A DNA stretch of 64,000 nucleotides from 40CM-4-68-19 sp036513415. GTDB taxonomy: Bacteria > Myxococcota > Myxococcia > Myxococcales > 40CM-4-68-19. Positions 1 through 7,863 of the stretch are shown here, piece by piece. Each line of letters opens with the position of its first letter. Position 1 is the first letter of the stretch. Under the pieces are notes generated by a model. It saw nothing but the letters and a program-made list of their open reading frames with translations. It was not told the DNA's origin and made no database searches. Both the position numbers and the translations under genes were made by a program. The DNA lies in contig DATBZA010000158.1 in NCBI GenBank assembly GCA_036513415.1, forward strand, positions 61,497-125,496, given 5' to 3'.

Positions 1-17
1 TACTTGCAGTAGAGCGG

Positions 18-803
18 TCAGCGGACGATCCGCGGCGCGACCAGGGGCTGTCCGGTCGCTGGATTCGGCACCACCTCGACGTCCGTCCCGTAGACCGGCG
101 ACAGCACCGCTGACCGCAGCACCTCCCCCACCGTGCCCTCCGCAACGACGCGTCCGCGGTCTAGCAGCGCGAGCCGGTCGCAGGCGGCCCCGGCCAGGGC
201 CAGGTCGTGCAGGACCAGGAGGGCCCCGCCGCCCTCGCGCGCCCTCCGCCGGAGCGCGTTCACCAGCAGGACCTGGTGGGCGAGGTCGAGCGCGGCCGTT
301 GGCTCGTCGAGGACCAGCAGGGCCGCTTCCTGGGCGAACGCGCGGGCCAGAAACACCCGTTGCCGTTCGCCACCGGAGAGCTGCGAGATGGGCCGATCCC
401 CGAGATCCAGCGCATCGACCTCCTGCAGCGCCGCGCGCGCGCGGTCCAGATCGCGTGGCCCTTCGAGCGACCAGAGCCCCAGGTGCGGCGCCCGCCCCAT
501 CAGCGCCACCTCGTGGGCGGTGAAAGAGAGATCGTGGGGCGGCTGCTGCGGGAGGAAGGCGACCCGGCGGGCGCGCTCGCGCCGGGAGAGCCTCGAGAGC
601 GGCTCACCCTGCAGCGACACCGAGCCCTGCTGCGGCTTCAAGAGCCCGCAGCAGAGCCGCGCCAGCGTGCTCTTTCCGGCGGCATTGGGACCGATGACGC
701 CGACCACTTCGCCCCGCGCGAGGCGGAGGGAGACGCCGGCCACCGCCTCGGGTGCGCCCGCCGAGTGGCGGTAGCGCAGATCGCGGGCGTCGAGCAGCGT
801 CAC
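18..803 (-). CDS. btuD: Cobalamin/iron-chelate ABC transporter ATP-binding protein (BtuD/FecE type)
   Basis: This 261-residue cytoplasmic ATPase would power import of the substrate through the adjacent FecCD-type permease. The Walker A motif GPNAAGKST lies at residues 38-46, a Q-loop PQQ at about 85, the signature LSGGE at 142-146, Walker B LLVLDEP at 162-168 and a switch histidine (LVLHDL) near 198, so every catalytic element is present. It is the last visible gene of a five-gene unit, and its ATG overlaps the permease stop by 4 bases. FecE/BtuD ATPases also serve siderophores, so the cobalamin assignment rests on the riboswitch at the head of the operon and not on this protein. Confidence 0.9.
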   Translation of the reverse strand: MTLLDARDLRYRHSAGAPEAVAGVSLRLARGEVVGVIGPNAAGKSTLARLCCGLLKPQQGSVSLQGEPLSRLSRRERARRVAFLPQQPPHDLSFTAHEVALMGRAPHLGLWSLEGPRDLDRARAALQEVDALDLGDRPISQLSGGERQRVFLARAFAQEAALLVLDEPTAALDLAHQVLLVNALRRRAREGGGALLVLHDLALAGAACDRLALLDRGRVVAEGTVGEVLRSAVLSPVYGTDVEVVPNPATGQPLVAPRIVR

Positions 804-1822
804 TGCCGGCTCCGCATCAAGAGGACGAAGAGCGGCGCGCCGACGATCGCGGTCACTGCTCCGACCGGCGGCTCCGCGCCCAATCCACGGAAGAGCACGC
901 GCGCCAGCGCGTCGGCGAGCACCAGGAACGCCGCTCCGCCCAGCGCGGAGGCGGGCAGCACCACCCGGTGGTCCGGACCGGTGAGCAGCCGGACGGCGTG
1001 CGGAACGATGAGCCCCACGAAGCCGACCAGGCCGGTGAACGCGACCGCGATCCCCACCGCGGCGCTGGCGGCGAAGAAAGCGAGCAGGCGCGTGCGCCCG
1101 ACGTCCACGCCCAACGCCGCGGCTCCCTCGTCCCCGAGGGCGAGCAGGTTCAGGCGCCCGGCGAGTGCCAGCAGCACCAGCGCAGGCACGATCAGCGCGA
1201 TACCCGCTCCCGCCAGGAGCGGCATCGCCTCGTAGCCCAGCGTTCCCGCCAGCCAGAGCGAGACCGCCTGCAGCTGATCGGGGCGCAGCACCGCCTCCAC
1301 CGAGAGCACCAGGGCGGAAGCGAAGGAGTTGAACACCACACCGACCAGGAGGGCGCGCGCGGGGTCGAGATAGCCGCGCGCCCGGCCCAGGGTGAACACG
1401 AACAGCGCCGCGGCCATGGCGCCCGCCACCGCCGCGAGTTGGGTCGGGAGCACGCCCGCGAACGACGCCGCCGACGCAGCCGCAGCGCCGATCGCGGACC
1501 CGGACGCGACGGTCACCACCGCGGTCCCGATGGCGGCTCCGCCCGAGAGGCCGAAGACGAACGGATCGGCCAGCGGGTTGCGCAGCAAGGCTTGCAAGGC
1601 GACGCCGGCGACGGAGAGGGCGGCGCCCACTTCCGCGGCGAGCAGCACGCGCGGCAGACGGAGCCGGAAGAGCACCGTCGCGTCCGGCTCGCGACCTTGC
1701 AAAGCGTCGCGAAGCGAGAGGGCCCCGGCGCCGGTGGAGAGCCCGACCAGGGCCGCGAGTGCGACGACGGGGACCAGGACGGCGACGGCGAGAGCGGCGC
1801 GCGCTGCGGCCGAACGCCTCAT
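800..1822 (-). CDS. btuC: Cobalamin-type ABC transporter permease (FecCD/BtuC family)
   Basis: A 340-residue inner-membrane permease of the usual FecCD length, with about ten hydrophobic segments. Family landmarks are visible: LRLPR near residue 55, NPLADPFVFGLSGGA near 80, and GLVGFVGLIVPH near 265. It should form the homodimeric channel that receives substrate from the binding protein encoded just upstream and couples to the ATPase downstream. Both boundaries are 4-base overlaps (1819-1822 and 800-803), which implies translational coupling. Cobalamin specificity comes from the operon context. Confidence 0.92.
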   Translation of the reverse strand: MRRSAAARAALAVAVLVPVVALAALVGLSTGAGALSLRDALQGREPDATVLFRLRLPRVLLAAEVGAALSVAGVALQALLRNPLADPFVFGLSGGAAIGTAVVTVASGSAIGAAAASAASFAGVLPTQLAAVAGAMAAALFVFTLGRARGYLDPARALLVGVVFNSFASALVLSVEAVLRPDQLQAVSLWLAGTLGYEAMPLLAGAGIALIVPALVLLALAGRLNLLALGDEGAAALGVDVGRTRLLAFFAASAAVGIAVAFTGLVGFVGLIVPHAVRLLTGPDHRVVLPASALGGAAFLVLADALARVLFRGLGAEPPVGAVTAIVGAPLFVLLMRSRQ

Positions 1823-2616
1823 CCGCCGAGCGCCGCTGCGAGATCGGAGAGCGCCTCCGGCAGCCTGGGCCCGGGATGGAGCAGGGCGGTCGACCGGAGC
1901 GAGGTCACGCGAGTTTTCTCCAGCCCGGGGATCGGCGCGCGACCGGCGGGCGCTTCGACCCCGCAGAGCACGATCACTTCGGCGCGGGCGCGGACGGCCG
2001 CCTCGGCGCTGAGCCGGAAGAACGGCAGGTCGTTCGCGCCCGCCGCGTTCTCGCCTCCGGCGTCCTCGAGAAGCTCGCCGGCGAAACCCCGGGGGCCGGC
2101 GACCACCAGCGGGTCGAGCCCGAACACCAGCAGCGCCCGGACCCTCCGGCGCCCGGAGGCGTGGGCGCGGGCTTCGCGGCGCGCGGCCTCGAGCCGGTGG
2201 CGCAGGGCGCGGCCCCGGTCGGGAACGGCGAGGAGCTGGGCAATCCCGCCGATCGCGTCCTCGATGTTCGCGATGCTGGAGAGCGGAAAGGTTTCCACCG
2301 CGATCCCGAGGCGCGCCAGGGTCTCGACTGGCCCCCGGTTCTCCGGCGCTGGCTCCGCCAGGATCAGGTCGGGCTGCAGGGCGAGCACGGCTTCGGGCTG
2401 GGGATCGTTGTAGCCGCCGATGCGCGGGATCTCCCGCGCACGTGGATCGTCGTCGAACCGGGTGACGCCGACGAGCCGGGCCCGCGCCCCGAGCTCGAGG
2501 ACGATCTCGGAGAGGGCGGGGGCCAGAGTCACTACCCGGCGCACCTGGGCGGGCGGCGGGGGACCGAGGTGCTGCCGCGGTCCGGCGGCGAGGAGCAGGG
2601 AGAGCGCGAGGATCAC
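1819..2616 (-). CDS. btuF: Periplasmic cobalamin-binding protein (BtuF-like)
   Basis: About 265 residues. An open frame continues further upstream, but that part is only the shadow of the neighbouring lipoprotein gene. The GTG at 2614-2616 overlaps the upstream TGA by 4 bases and is immediately followed by a hydrophobic export signal (VILALSLLLAAG), so it is the best start. Helical-backbone metal-receptor features are present: RVVTLAPALSEIVLELG near residue 27, then IGGYNDPQPEAVLALQPDLI near 68. The protein should hand substrate from the outer-membrane receptor to the BtuC-type permease encoded next. Other members of the fold bind siderophores or haem. Confidence 0.85.
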   Translation of the reverse strand: MILALSLLLAAGPRQHLGPPPPAQVRRVVTLAPALSEIVLELGARARLVGVTRFDDDPRAREIPRIGGYNDPQPEAVLALQPDLILAEPAPENRGPVETLARLGIAVETFPLSSIANIEDAIGGIAQLLAVPDRGRALRHRLEAARREARAHASGRRRVRALLVFGLDPLVVAGPRGFAGELLEDAGGENAAGANDLPFFRLSAEAAVRARAEVIVLCGVEAPAGRAPIPGLEKTRVTSLRSTALLHPGPRLPEALSDLAAALGG

Positions 2617-3740
2617 TGCGCCGTCACCCAGTTCGCCGCCGCGATGGTGTTCGTGCCCCGGTTGGAGACGATCGCCTGCGTGTCGTCGAGCGGGAGGATG
2701 TTGTAGGGGCCGGCGCCGGTCCCGAAGCTCGCCTCGGCCACCACCTTGGGGCCGCCCTGGGCGTCGAGGTCGATGCGCTGCGCGGTGTTGCTCGCGGAGG
2801 CCACGGTAAAGACGATGTGGCCGAATGCGCGGACGTCCTGCAGCGCGGCCGTCCCGCTGGCGAAGGTGAGGATCTTCTGTGAAGTCAGCGTGGCGCCGCT
2901 GGGCGTGACCAGCGAGAGCGTGTTGTCGCCCGCGTTGAGGACCAGGATGCGGCCGTCGACGAGGCCCGCCAGCTCCGTCGGATTCGCACCCACGGTGGTG
3001 TGCGCCTGGACGGTGCCCGTGTCGGGGTCGAGACGGTAGAGCTCGCCGCTGATGTCCGAAGCGCACAGCGCATAGACGTCACTGCCAACGGTCATCACAT
3101 CCGCGACATACGAGAAGCCGACGTTGGGCGTTTTCTGGCAATCGACGGGCACGGGCGCGGCAGTATCGGCGATGAAGGTGCTGCGGTCGATGCTGAAGAC
3201 CGTTGGGGGTCTTGGGGTTGTTGTCGCGCGCACGTCGCCGGTCCAGATCTTGTTCGCTGTGACCGCGACGCCGTTGGGAACGCGACCGTCCGGGATGGCG
3301 GCGCGACGGGTCACCGTGTTCGAGAGCGGGTTCACCTCGACGATGGCGCGCGCCGTGTCGGAACCGCTGAAGTCTCCCGAGCAAGCCGAATACAGGTAGC
3401 CGTCCGCGGACGTGCGTACGGACCCCGGATTCTGGCATTGGTGGCCATCCACGCCGCCCAGGTCGATGCGCGTGATCGCGCCGGTGCTGGGGACGAAGGC
3501 GGCGAGGAAGCCGGGGCCTGCGTTGACCGGAAAGGGGTTCCCGTCGCGCTGATTTGAGAGCGTGACGTAGACGCGGCCGGCCGCCTGCGCCAGCCCCTGT
3601 GGTCGCGCCTTGCCCGGCTGGGCCGGATCGTAGGGCTTGAGCTGGCTGCCGTCGGGCAGCGCGATGCTGGCGACCGGAGGAGGGGCCTGGTACTTCCCGC
3701 CGCAGGCGGCGATCAAGGCGAGCAGGGCAATTCTCTTCAC
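2613..3740 (-). CDS. Outer-membrane lipoprotein, beta-propeller-like, candidate BtuG-type B12 capture protein
   Basis: About 375 residues. The GTG at 3738-3740 is preferred over the ATG at 3756-3758 because GAGGAG sits six bases before the GTG and the resulting N-terminus is a compact lipoprotein signal ending in ALIAAC, with the lipid-bearing Cys near residue 13. The mature part is a series of roughly 40-50-residue strand-rich units with recurring patterns (GRVYVTLS, DGYLYSACS, NKIWTGDV, SDVYALCAS, GRILVLNAGDNTLSLV, QAIVSNRGTNTI), the look of a YVTN/YncE-type beta-propeller. It lies between the TonB receptor and the binding protein of a riboswitch operon. Bacteroides BtuG is a propeller-fold surface lipoprotein partner of BtuB, so a similar job is inferred here. 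Homology was not tested. Confidence 0.7.
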   Translation of the reverse strand: MKRIALLALIAACGGKYQAPPPVASIALPDGSQLKPYDPAQPGKARPQGLAQAAGRVYVTLSNQRDGNPFPVNAGPGFLAAFVPSTGAITRIDLGGVDGHQCQNPGSVRTSADGYLYSACSGDFSGSDTARAIVEVNPLSNTVTRRAAIPDGRVPNGVAVTANKIWTGDVRATTTPRPPTVFSIDRSTFIADTAAPVPVDCQKTPNVGFSYVADVMTVGSDVYALCASDISGELYRLDPDTGTVQAHTTVGANPTELAGLVDGRILVLNAGDNTLSLVTPSGATLTSQKILTFASGTAALQDVRAFGHIVFTVASASNTAQRIDLDAQGGPKVVAEASFGTGAGPYNILPLDDTQAIVSNRGTNTIAAANWVTAQ

Positions 3741-3762
3741 GGTGTTCTCCTCGGTCATGGTG

Positions 3763-5661
3763 TCAAAGACGGGCGCGGGCGATCACGGCGATCGAGATGC
3801 CAGGAAGCGGGTACTGGAAGACGTCTTCGAGGGTGCGGTCGTCGAGCAGGTTTTTCACCTCGACGTCGAGCCAGACCGGTCCCACGGCGCGCACGCCGGC
3901 CCCGGCGTTGAGGAGCAGCTGGCGGCCGACGAAGGCGGTGTCGAAGGCGTTCCGCGGCAGCGCGGAGGTGAAGCTCATCTCCCCGTAACCTTCGACGCGG
4001 TCGCCTCGGTGTGCGAGACGCGCGAACACCCGATGGGGCGAGCGGTAGGGCAGGCTGTGCCCGTCGCGCCGGTTCACGGCGTCGAGGAAGCTGTAGGACA
4101 CTTCGCCGAAGAAGCGGCCTGGAAGGGGAACGACGACCTGCAGTTCGAGCCCGGCGATGCGGGCCTGTCCGACGTTGAGCGGCTTCACCCGGCCCGGCGG
4201 GAACAGCTGGTAGAGGATCAGGTCGCGGTAGCTCGACCAGAACACGCTGGCGGAGAGCGTCAGCAGGGCCGTCCGCCACTCCGCACCGGCGTCGATCGAC
4301 CAGGCGTGCTCGGGCTGCAGCGCCGGGTTCGGCGCGACCCCCCCGCGCTCGAGGTAGAGCTCGCTGAAGGTCGGCGCGCGAAACGACAGCCCCCACGCGG
4401 TGCGGAGCTGCAGAGGATGTCCCGGCTCCGGCCTCCACTGCGCCGCCAGGGCCGGACTGACGCCCGCGTCCTTGCCGACCTTGTCCAGGCGCAGGGCGGG
4501 ATGCAGCGAAAAGCCCAGCGGCAGCGCCATGTCGGCGCTCGCCGCGGCGGCCAGCACTTCGCGGCGGTGGGCCCCCATGTCGCCCCCGCGCACCCATTCG
4601 CCTCCACCGGAGAGGCGGAGGCTGACCCTTTGCGAGCTCCCGGCCGGCACGATCAGCTCGCCTTCGCCGCGGGCGCTCGAGGAAGTCTGGTGGAGTCGCG
4701 GACAGTCGGGTGTCCCGTCCTCGCAATCGCCGAAGGCCTGGAGGCCGCGCACCTCGATCCCGTCGACCCGGCCGGATGCGCGCGCGGACCAGGCAAGGCC
4801 GTCGCTTTCGCCGCGCACCCCCAGGCCGGCCAAGCCTCCTCGATCGGATTGGCGCGACCTCGGCGTCGGCGCTCCCGCGGACCCGGGCAGGCCGCGGGTA
4901 CCCGCCGAGCCCTGCAGCAACAGATCCACCGCGGTCTCCGATCCGACCTGCTGGGTGATCCGCGCCAGCCCCGATCCGCGCGTGGAATCCGCGTTCTCGC
5001 GCGCGAATCCGTAGTACGGCGCGCCGGCGATCTCCGGGGTGATCTGGCGCGCGAACTCGAACTTGCCCGATGTCCGATCGCCCTGCAGAGCGACGATGGC
5101 GCTCCCGCTCCCCATGGGCATCGCCACATCGAAAGCTGCGCGCCGGGTGCCGAACGAGCCCGCCGACAGCTCGGCGCCGCCGGTCCAGGTCGATCGTGCG
5201 GCGCGCGGCAGCAGCTCGAGCGCCCCTCCCAGGGCTCCGGCGCCGAACTGCGCGCCCAGCACCCCCCGGCTAACGATCATGCGGTCGAGGAGCGTTGCGG
5301 GCAGCGAGGCCAGGTCGACCGCGCCGCCCCCCGGACCCTGCAGTGGAATGCCGTCCAGCAACACCAGCGACTCGTCCGCGCTGGCCCCGCGGAGCGACAG
5401 CGTGGCCGCCTGTCCCGGGCCGCCCAGGGAGTGGACCGACACTCCGGGTGCGGTCAGCAGCAACTCGGCGACCGAGCGGACCTCTCCGCCGAACTGCGCC
5501 AGGTCGATGACGGTCCCGGCCGCGCCGGGCGCTCGTGGCGACCCCTTCGGCCGCTCGCCCTCCACCTCGATGGTCTCGTCCGGCTCTTGCGCGCGTGCCG
5601 CCGGCACGGCGAGGAGGGCGAGCGAGATGAGGTAGCGCCCAAGGGCGCGAGATGGCGGCAC
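3763..5661 (-). CDS. btuB: TonB-dependent outer-membrane receptor, BtuB-like
   Basis: About 632 residues. The frame is open further upstream, but the GTG at 5659-5661 follows a strong AGAGGGGAG ribosome site and starts a signal peptide (LISLALLAVPAARA), whereas the upstream part is riboswitch leader. A plug domain follows (about residues 25-150: TVIDLAQFGGEVRSVAELL, then VLLDGIPLQGPGGG) and then a 22-strand-type barrel with repeated aromatic-ended strands. The length fits BtuB/FecA-class receptors. It is the first gene after a cobalamin riboswitch, and its transport would be energised by a TonB-ExbB-ExbD complex. Substrate specificity is inferred from the riboswitch. Confidence 0.9.
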   Translation of the reverse strand: MPPSRALGRYLISLALLAVPAARAQEPDETIEVEGERPKGSPRAPGAAGTVIDLAQFGGEVRSVAELLLTAPGVSVHSLGGPGQAATLSLRGASADESLVLLDGIPLQGPGGGAVDLASLPATLLDRMIVSRGVLGAQFGAGALGGALELLPRAARSTWTGGAELSAGSFGTRRAAFDVAMPMGSGSAIVALQGDRTSGKFEFARQITPEIAGAPYYGFARENADSTRGSGLARITQQVGSETAVDLLLQGSAGTRGLPGSAGAPTPRSRQSDRGGLAGLGVRGESDGLAWSARASGRVDGIEVRGLQAFGDCEDGTPDCPRLHQTSSSARGEGELIVPAGSSQRVSLRLSGGGEWVRGGDMGAHRREVLAAAASADMALPLGFSLHPALRLDKVGKDAGVSPALAAQWRPEPGHPLQLRTAWGLSFRAPTFSELYLERGGVAPNPALQPEHAWSIDAGAEWRTALLTLSASVFWSSYRDLILYQLFPPGRVKPLNVGQARIAGLELQVVVPLPGRFFGEVSYSFLDAVNRRDGHSLPYRSPHRVFARLAHRGDRVEGYGEMSFTSALPRNAFDTAFVGRQLLLNAGAGVRAVGPVWLDVEVKNLLDDRTLEDVFQYPLPGISIAVIARARL

Positions 5662-5665
5662 GGGC

Positions 5666-5687
5666 TCCCCTCTTTCTCTCGAAGAGG
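5666..5687 (-). promoter_or_regulatory. Hairpin that could mask the btuB ribosome-binding site
   Basis: On the minus strand CCTCTT (5687-5682) can pair perfectly with AAGAGG (5674-5669), the core of the ribosome site of the btuB-like gene, across a seven-base loop. It sits between the riboswitch and the GTG, where an expression platform controlling translation would be expected. Pairing is seen directly; the regulatory role is inferred. Confidence 0.45.
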
Positions 5688-5704
5688 TGCAAGCGATTTT
5701 GCGC

Positions 5705-5855
5705 CGCCAGGCAGGTTTCCTGGCTCCCGGGTCTGCAGCGCCCTCGCGCTGCTCGCCGTCCCGCCTTCCCCGCACGCTTCCGCGAGTGGCTTCCTGGGAC
5801 TGGCTGCCCGGCTACAGTGGCGGGACCGCACCGGCTTTCGACCGGCTTCCCTCGA
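5705..5855 (-). promoter_or_regulatory. Cobalamin riboswitch
   Basis: Read on the minus strand, the leader contains the classical B12 elements in order: GGGAAGCCGGTCGAAAGCCG near 5854-5834, GCGGTCCCGCCACTGTA near 5830-5814, GCCAGTCCCAGGAAGCCACT near 5807-5788, and the near-consensus B12 box AGCCAGGAAACCTGCC at about 5726-5711. It lies 45-190 bases upstream of the TonB-receptor start, so adenosylcobalamin or a related corrinoid should repress the five downstream genes. Confidence 0.93.
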
Positions 5856-5903
5856 GGCCCCCAGTTCGGGGGCGCCACGGCGGCGGACTACGATGTCGTG
5901 CGC

Positions 5904-5932
5904 CGATTACCGCCTCCCCGCATCGGGGTCAA
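5904..5932 (-). promoter_or_regulatory. Candidate sigma-70 promoter of the B12 operon
   Basis: Minus strand TTGACC (5932-5927), 17-base spacer, TAATCG (5909-5904). Initiation near 5897 would give a leader of about 235 bases carrying the whole riboswitch. The -35 box overlaps the stop codon of the upstream ComEA-like gene. Confidence 0.5.
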
Positions 5933-6279
5933 GGACGGAGCGGCCGCAAGGTCGTATCGCCCTGGACGGTGAGGCGGGCGCGCAGACGCTGCACGAGCGC
6001 CCGCATTCCCTGGATGCGCCCGACCTCGTCCAGGCTCGCAAAGGGCTTTTTCTCCCGACGCTCGACGATGAGCTGCGCGCGGCGCTTCCCGATGCCCGGA
6101 AGCAGGCGCAGCTCCGCTTCCGTGGCGCGGTTGACGTTCAAGACCCCGGTCATCGGCGGCTTGGCGTTCTTCGTCCGCGGCTTCGCTGCCTGCCCGGCGG
6201 CCGGCTTGCGGCCGTCCGCCGTAGCCGCGGGCGGATCCGCCGCGGCGCACAGAAGCGCCGCCAACATGGCGAGAGGCAT
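5929..6279 (-). CDS. ComEA-like helix-hairpin-helix DNA-binding protein
   Basis: 116 residues: an N-terminal hydrophobic stretch (MPLAMLAALLCAAA) that can act as export signal, a basic linker, then a double helix-hairpin-helix domain with LNVNRATEAELRLLPGIGKR near residue 47 and KPFASLDEVGRIQGM near 78. This is the short ComEA domain that binds double-stranded DNA in the periplasm during DNA uptake. No other competence gene is adjacent, so a transformation role is only a possibility. Its end abuts the promoter of the B12 operon, and it lies 6 bases after an 84-residue gene on the same strand. Confidence 0.8.
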   Translation of the reverse strand: MPLAMLAALLCAAADPPAATADGRKPAAGQAAKPRTKNAKPPMTGVLNVNRATEAELRLLPGIGKRRAQLIVERREKKPFASLDEVGRIQGMRALVQRLRARLTVQGDTTLRPLRP

Positions 6280-6285
6280 CGGCCC

Positions 6286-6540
6286 CTACGCCTCGACCGC
6301 TTCTTCGGCCAGCGCGCCCCGCTCCTTCTTGGGCTCGCGCTCGCGGTCGTCCTCGCGGATCTGGATCTTTCCGTCGCGGGGCAGCGCGTCGAGGTAGATG
6401 TTCATCGAGCCATCCCGGTTGTGGAACGCGCTCCCGACCCGGTTCCAGTACCGCTTGCCGCCCTTCTCCACCACGTTGTAAGCCGCCCAGGGCCTCCGGC
6501 CGCCCGCGCTTCCGCCGTTCGCTTGCTGCTGGTTCTCCAT
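6286..6540 (-). CDS. Small conserved protein of unknown function
   Basis: 84 residues, start ATG, no signal or membrane segment. The central part (YNVVEKGGKRYWNRVGSAF, then NRDGSMNIYLDALPRDGKI) resembles short proteobacterial proteins of unknown function that combine a Trp-Arg-Val-Gly segment with a 'DGS...YLDALP..GK' segment. The C-terminus is highly charged. It is six bases from the ComEA-like gene and likely co-transcribed with it. I do not assign a function. Confidence 0.65.
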   Translation of the reverse strand: MENQQQANGGSAGGRRPWAAYNVVEKGGKRYWNRVGSAFHNRDGSMNIYLDALPRDGKIQIREDDREREPKKERGALAEEAVEA

Positions 6541-6696
6541 GTCCCCTCCGCCCGCGCCTCAGCCGGCGCGCCCGCTGGAGACAGAGCAGGCCGCGTGCCA
6601 GAAGCCTTCGACTCGGAGCCGGCGCGTCCAGGTCCCAGAATCGGACCCCCGGAACGGAAACCCGGTCGCGTTCCGGACAGGATGGCGCTCTCGCGC

Positions 6697-7002
6697 TCAG
6701 TGTGGCATCCCCAGCGACGGCGGCAGCGGCCCGGACACGTCGATCTTCCCGAACTGGGCCTCGTACTTGGCGACGTTGTCCTGCAGGGCGTGCAGCAGCC
6801 GCTTCATGTGCTTGGGGCTGTTGATCACGCGCGCCCGCACCACCGCTTTGGGGGCCTGCGGTTGCACATAGATGAAATCGATGACGAACTCGGTCTCGTT
6901 GTGGTTGAGCATCGCCATGTTGACGTACATGCCTTGAGCGGTCTGCTCGTCGATCTGGAGCTGGATCTGGACCTGGGGTTGAGCGGCTGTATCGGCGGCC
7001 AT
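6697..7002 (-). CDS. DUF3467 family protein
   Basis: 101 residues. The ATG at 7000-7002 follows GAGAAGG at a good distance, and upstream in-frame sequence has no protein-like character. The body (QLQIDEQTAQGMYVNMAMLN, then EFVIDFIYVQPQAPKAVVRARV and SPKHMKRLLHALQDNVAKYE) matches the small DUF3467 family of bacteria and archaea, whose members are about 100 residues and of unknown role. Divergent from the esterase-glpK pair. The 156 bases between this stop and the next minus-strand gene hold nothing I recognise. Confidence 0.8.
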   Translation of the reverse strand: MAADTAAQPQVQIQLQIDEQTAQGMYVNMAMLNHNETEFVIDFIYVQPQAPKAVVRARVINSPKHMKRLLHALQDNVAKYEAQFGKIDVSGPLPPSLGMPH

Positions 7003-7080
7003 GCGCGCCTTCTCGCATCTGGGCCACTCGCGCGCAAGCGATTGCGGCCGTGCGGCGAAGCTGTTACTGCCGCGCGGCGC

Positions 7081-7863
7081 ATGGTCGGACCCGCGGACCC
7101 GTTCGTGCTCGGCGAAGGACCCGACGCGTGCCTGCTGCTGCACGGCCTGACCGGATCCCCGGCCGAGATGCGCCCGGTGGGCGAAGCCCTGGCGGCAGCG
7201 GGATTTCGCGCCGTCGGCCCGCTGTTGCCAGGCCACGGCACCACCCCGGAAGACCTGGACACCACCACCCGGGCCGACCTCATCCATGCCGCCGAATCGG
7301 CGCTGCTGTCGCTAGAGGGCGCACGTCGCATCTTCCTCTGCGGGCTGTCGGTCGGAGGGTTGCTCGCCATCCACCTCGCGGCACGCCCCTGGGTGCGCGA
7401 AGGGCTGCCCGACTTCTCTGCGTTGGCGCTGCTTGCGCCGGCGATCGAGTTCGCGGGGGCGACCTGGCTCTTCGCAAACGTCGTCGGGCGCCTGCCCGCG
7501 TTGCCCGTGATCCTGGGCAAGGGCGCGCGCGACATCGCAAGCAGTGGATCTCCGGCGGGAGACGGGCGCGTGAGGGCCGACGGGTCGTACGAGGCGATCC
7601 CGATGCGCTGGGGCGCCGAGCTGCGCGCACTTTCGCAAGAGGCGCAGAAGCTCGCCCGACGCGTCCGGGCTCCCACCCTGGTGCTGCACGGCGCTCTCGA
7701 TCGCACCAGCGCCCCTTCGGGTTCCCGCAAGCTAGCCAGACTGCTGGCCTCGACGCAGGTCGACGTCCGCTTCCTGGCGCACAGCGGTCATGTGCTACCG
7801 CTCGACCGGGAGTCCGCCGAAGTGTGTCGCAGCATCGTCTCGTTCTTCCAGGGAGTCGGCTGA
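7081..7863 (+). CDS. Alpha/beta hydrolase, carboxylesterase/monoacylglycerol lipase type
   Basis: 260 residues from the ATG at 7081. The oxyanion segment LLHGLTGSPAEM lies near residue 21, the nucleophile elbow GLSVGG near 93, the catalytic Asp in VLHGALDRTSAP near 206 and the catalytic His in HSGHVLPLD near 238. This is the Est30/monoglyceride-lipase arrangement. The stop overlaps the glycerol-kinase ATG by one base, so the pair is translationally coupled. A pathway in which it frees glycerol from acylglycerols for the next enzyme is a reasonable inference; the true ester substrate is unknown. Confidence 0.85.
   Translation: MVGPADPFVLGEGPDACLLLHGLTGSPAEMRPVGEALAAAGFRAVGPLLPGHGTTPEDLDTTTRADLIHAAESALLSLEGARRIFLCGLSVGGLLAIHLAARPWVREGLPDFSALALLAPAIEFAGATWLFANVVGRLPALPVILGKGARDIASSGSPAGDGRVRADGSYEAIPMRWGAELRALSQEAQKLARRVRAPTLVLHGALDRTSAPSGSRKLARLLASTQVDVRFLAHSGHVLPLDRESAEVCRSIVSFFQGVG

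Noticed and set aside
752..2413. Long plus-strand frame opposite the BtuC/BtuF genes
   Set aside because: Low-complexity Arg/Glu/Gly-rich translation; the genuine permease and binding protein are on the other strand.
3637..7080. Very long plus-strand open frame opposite the B12 operon, ahead of the esterase
   Set aside because: It is antisense to the TonB receptor and small genes and has no protein-like domain until the esterase ATG at 7081. Such frames are expected at this GC content.
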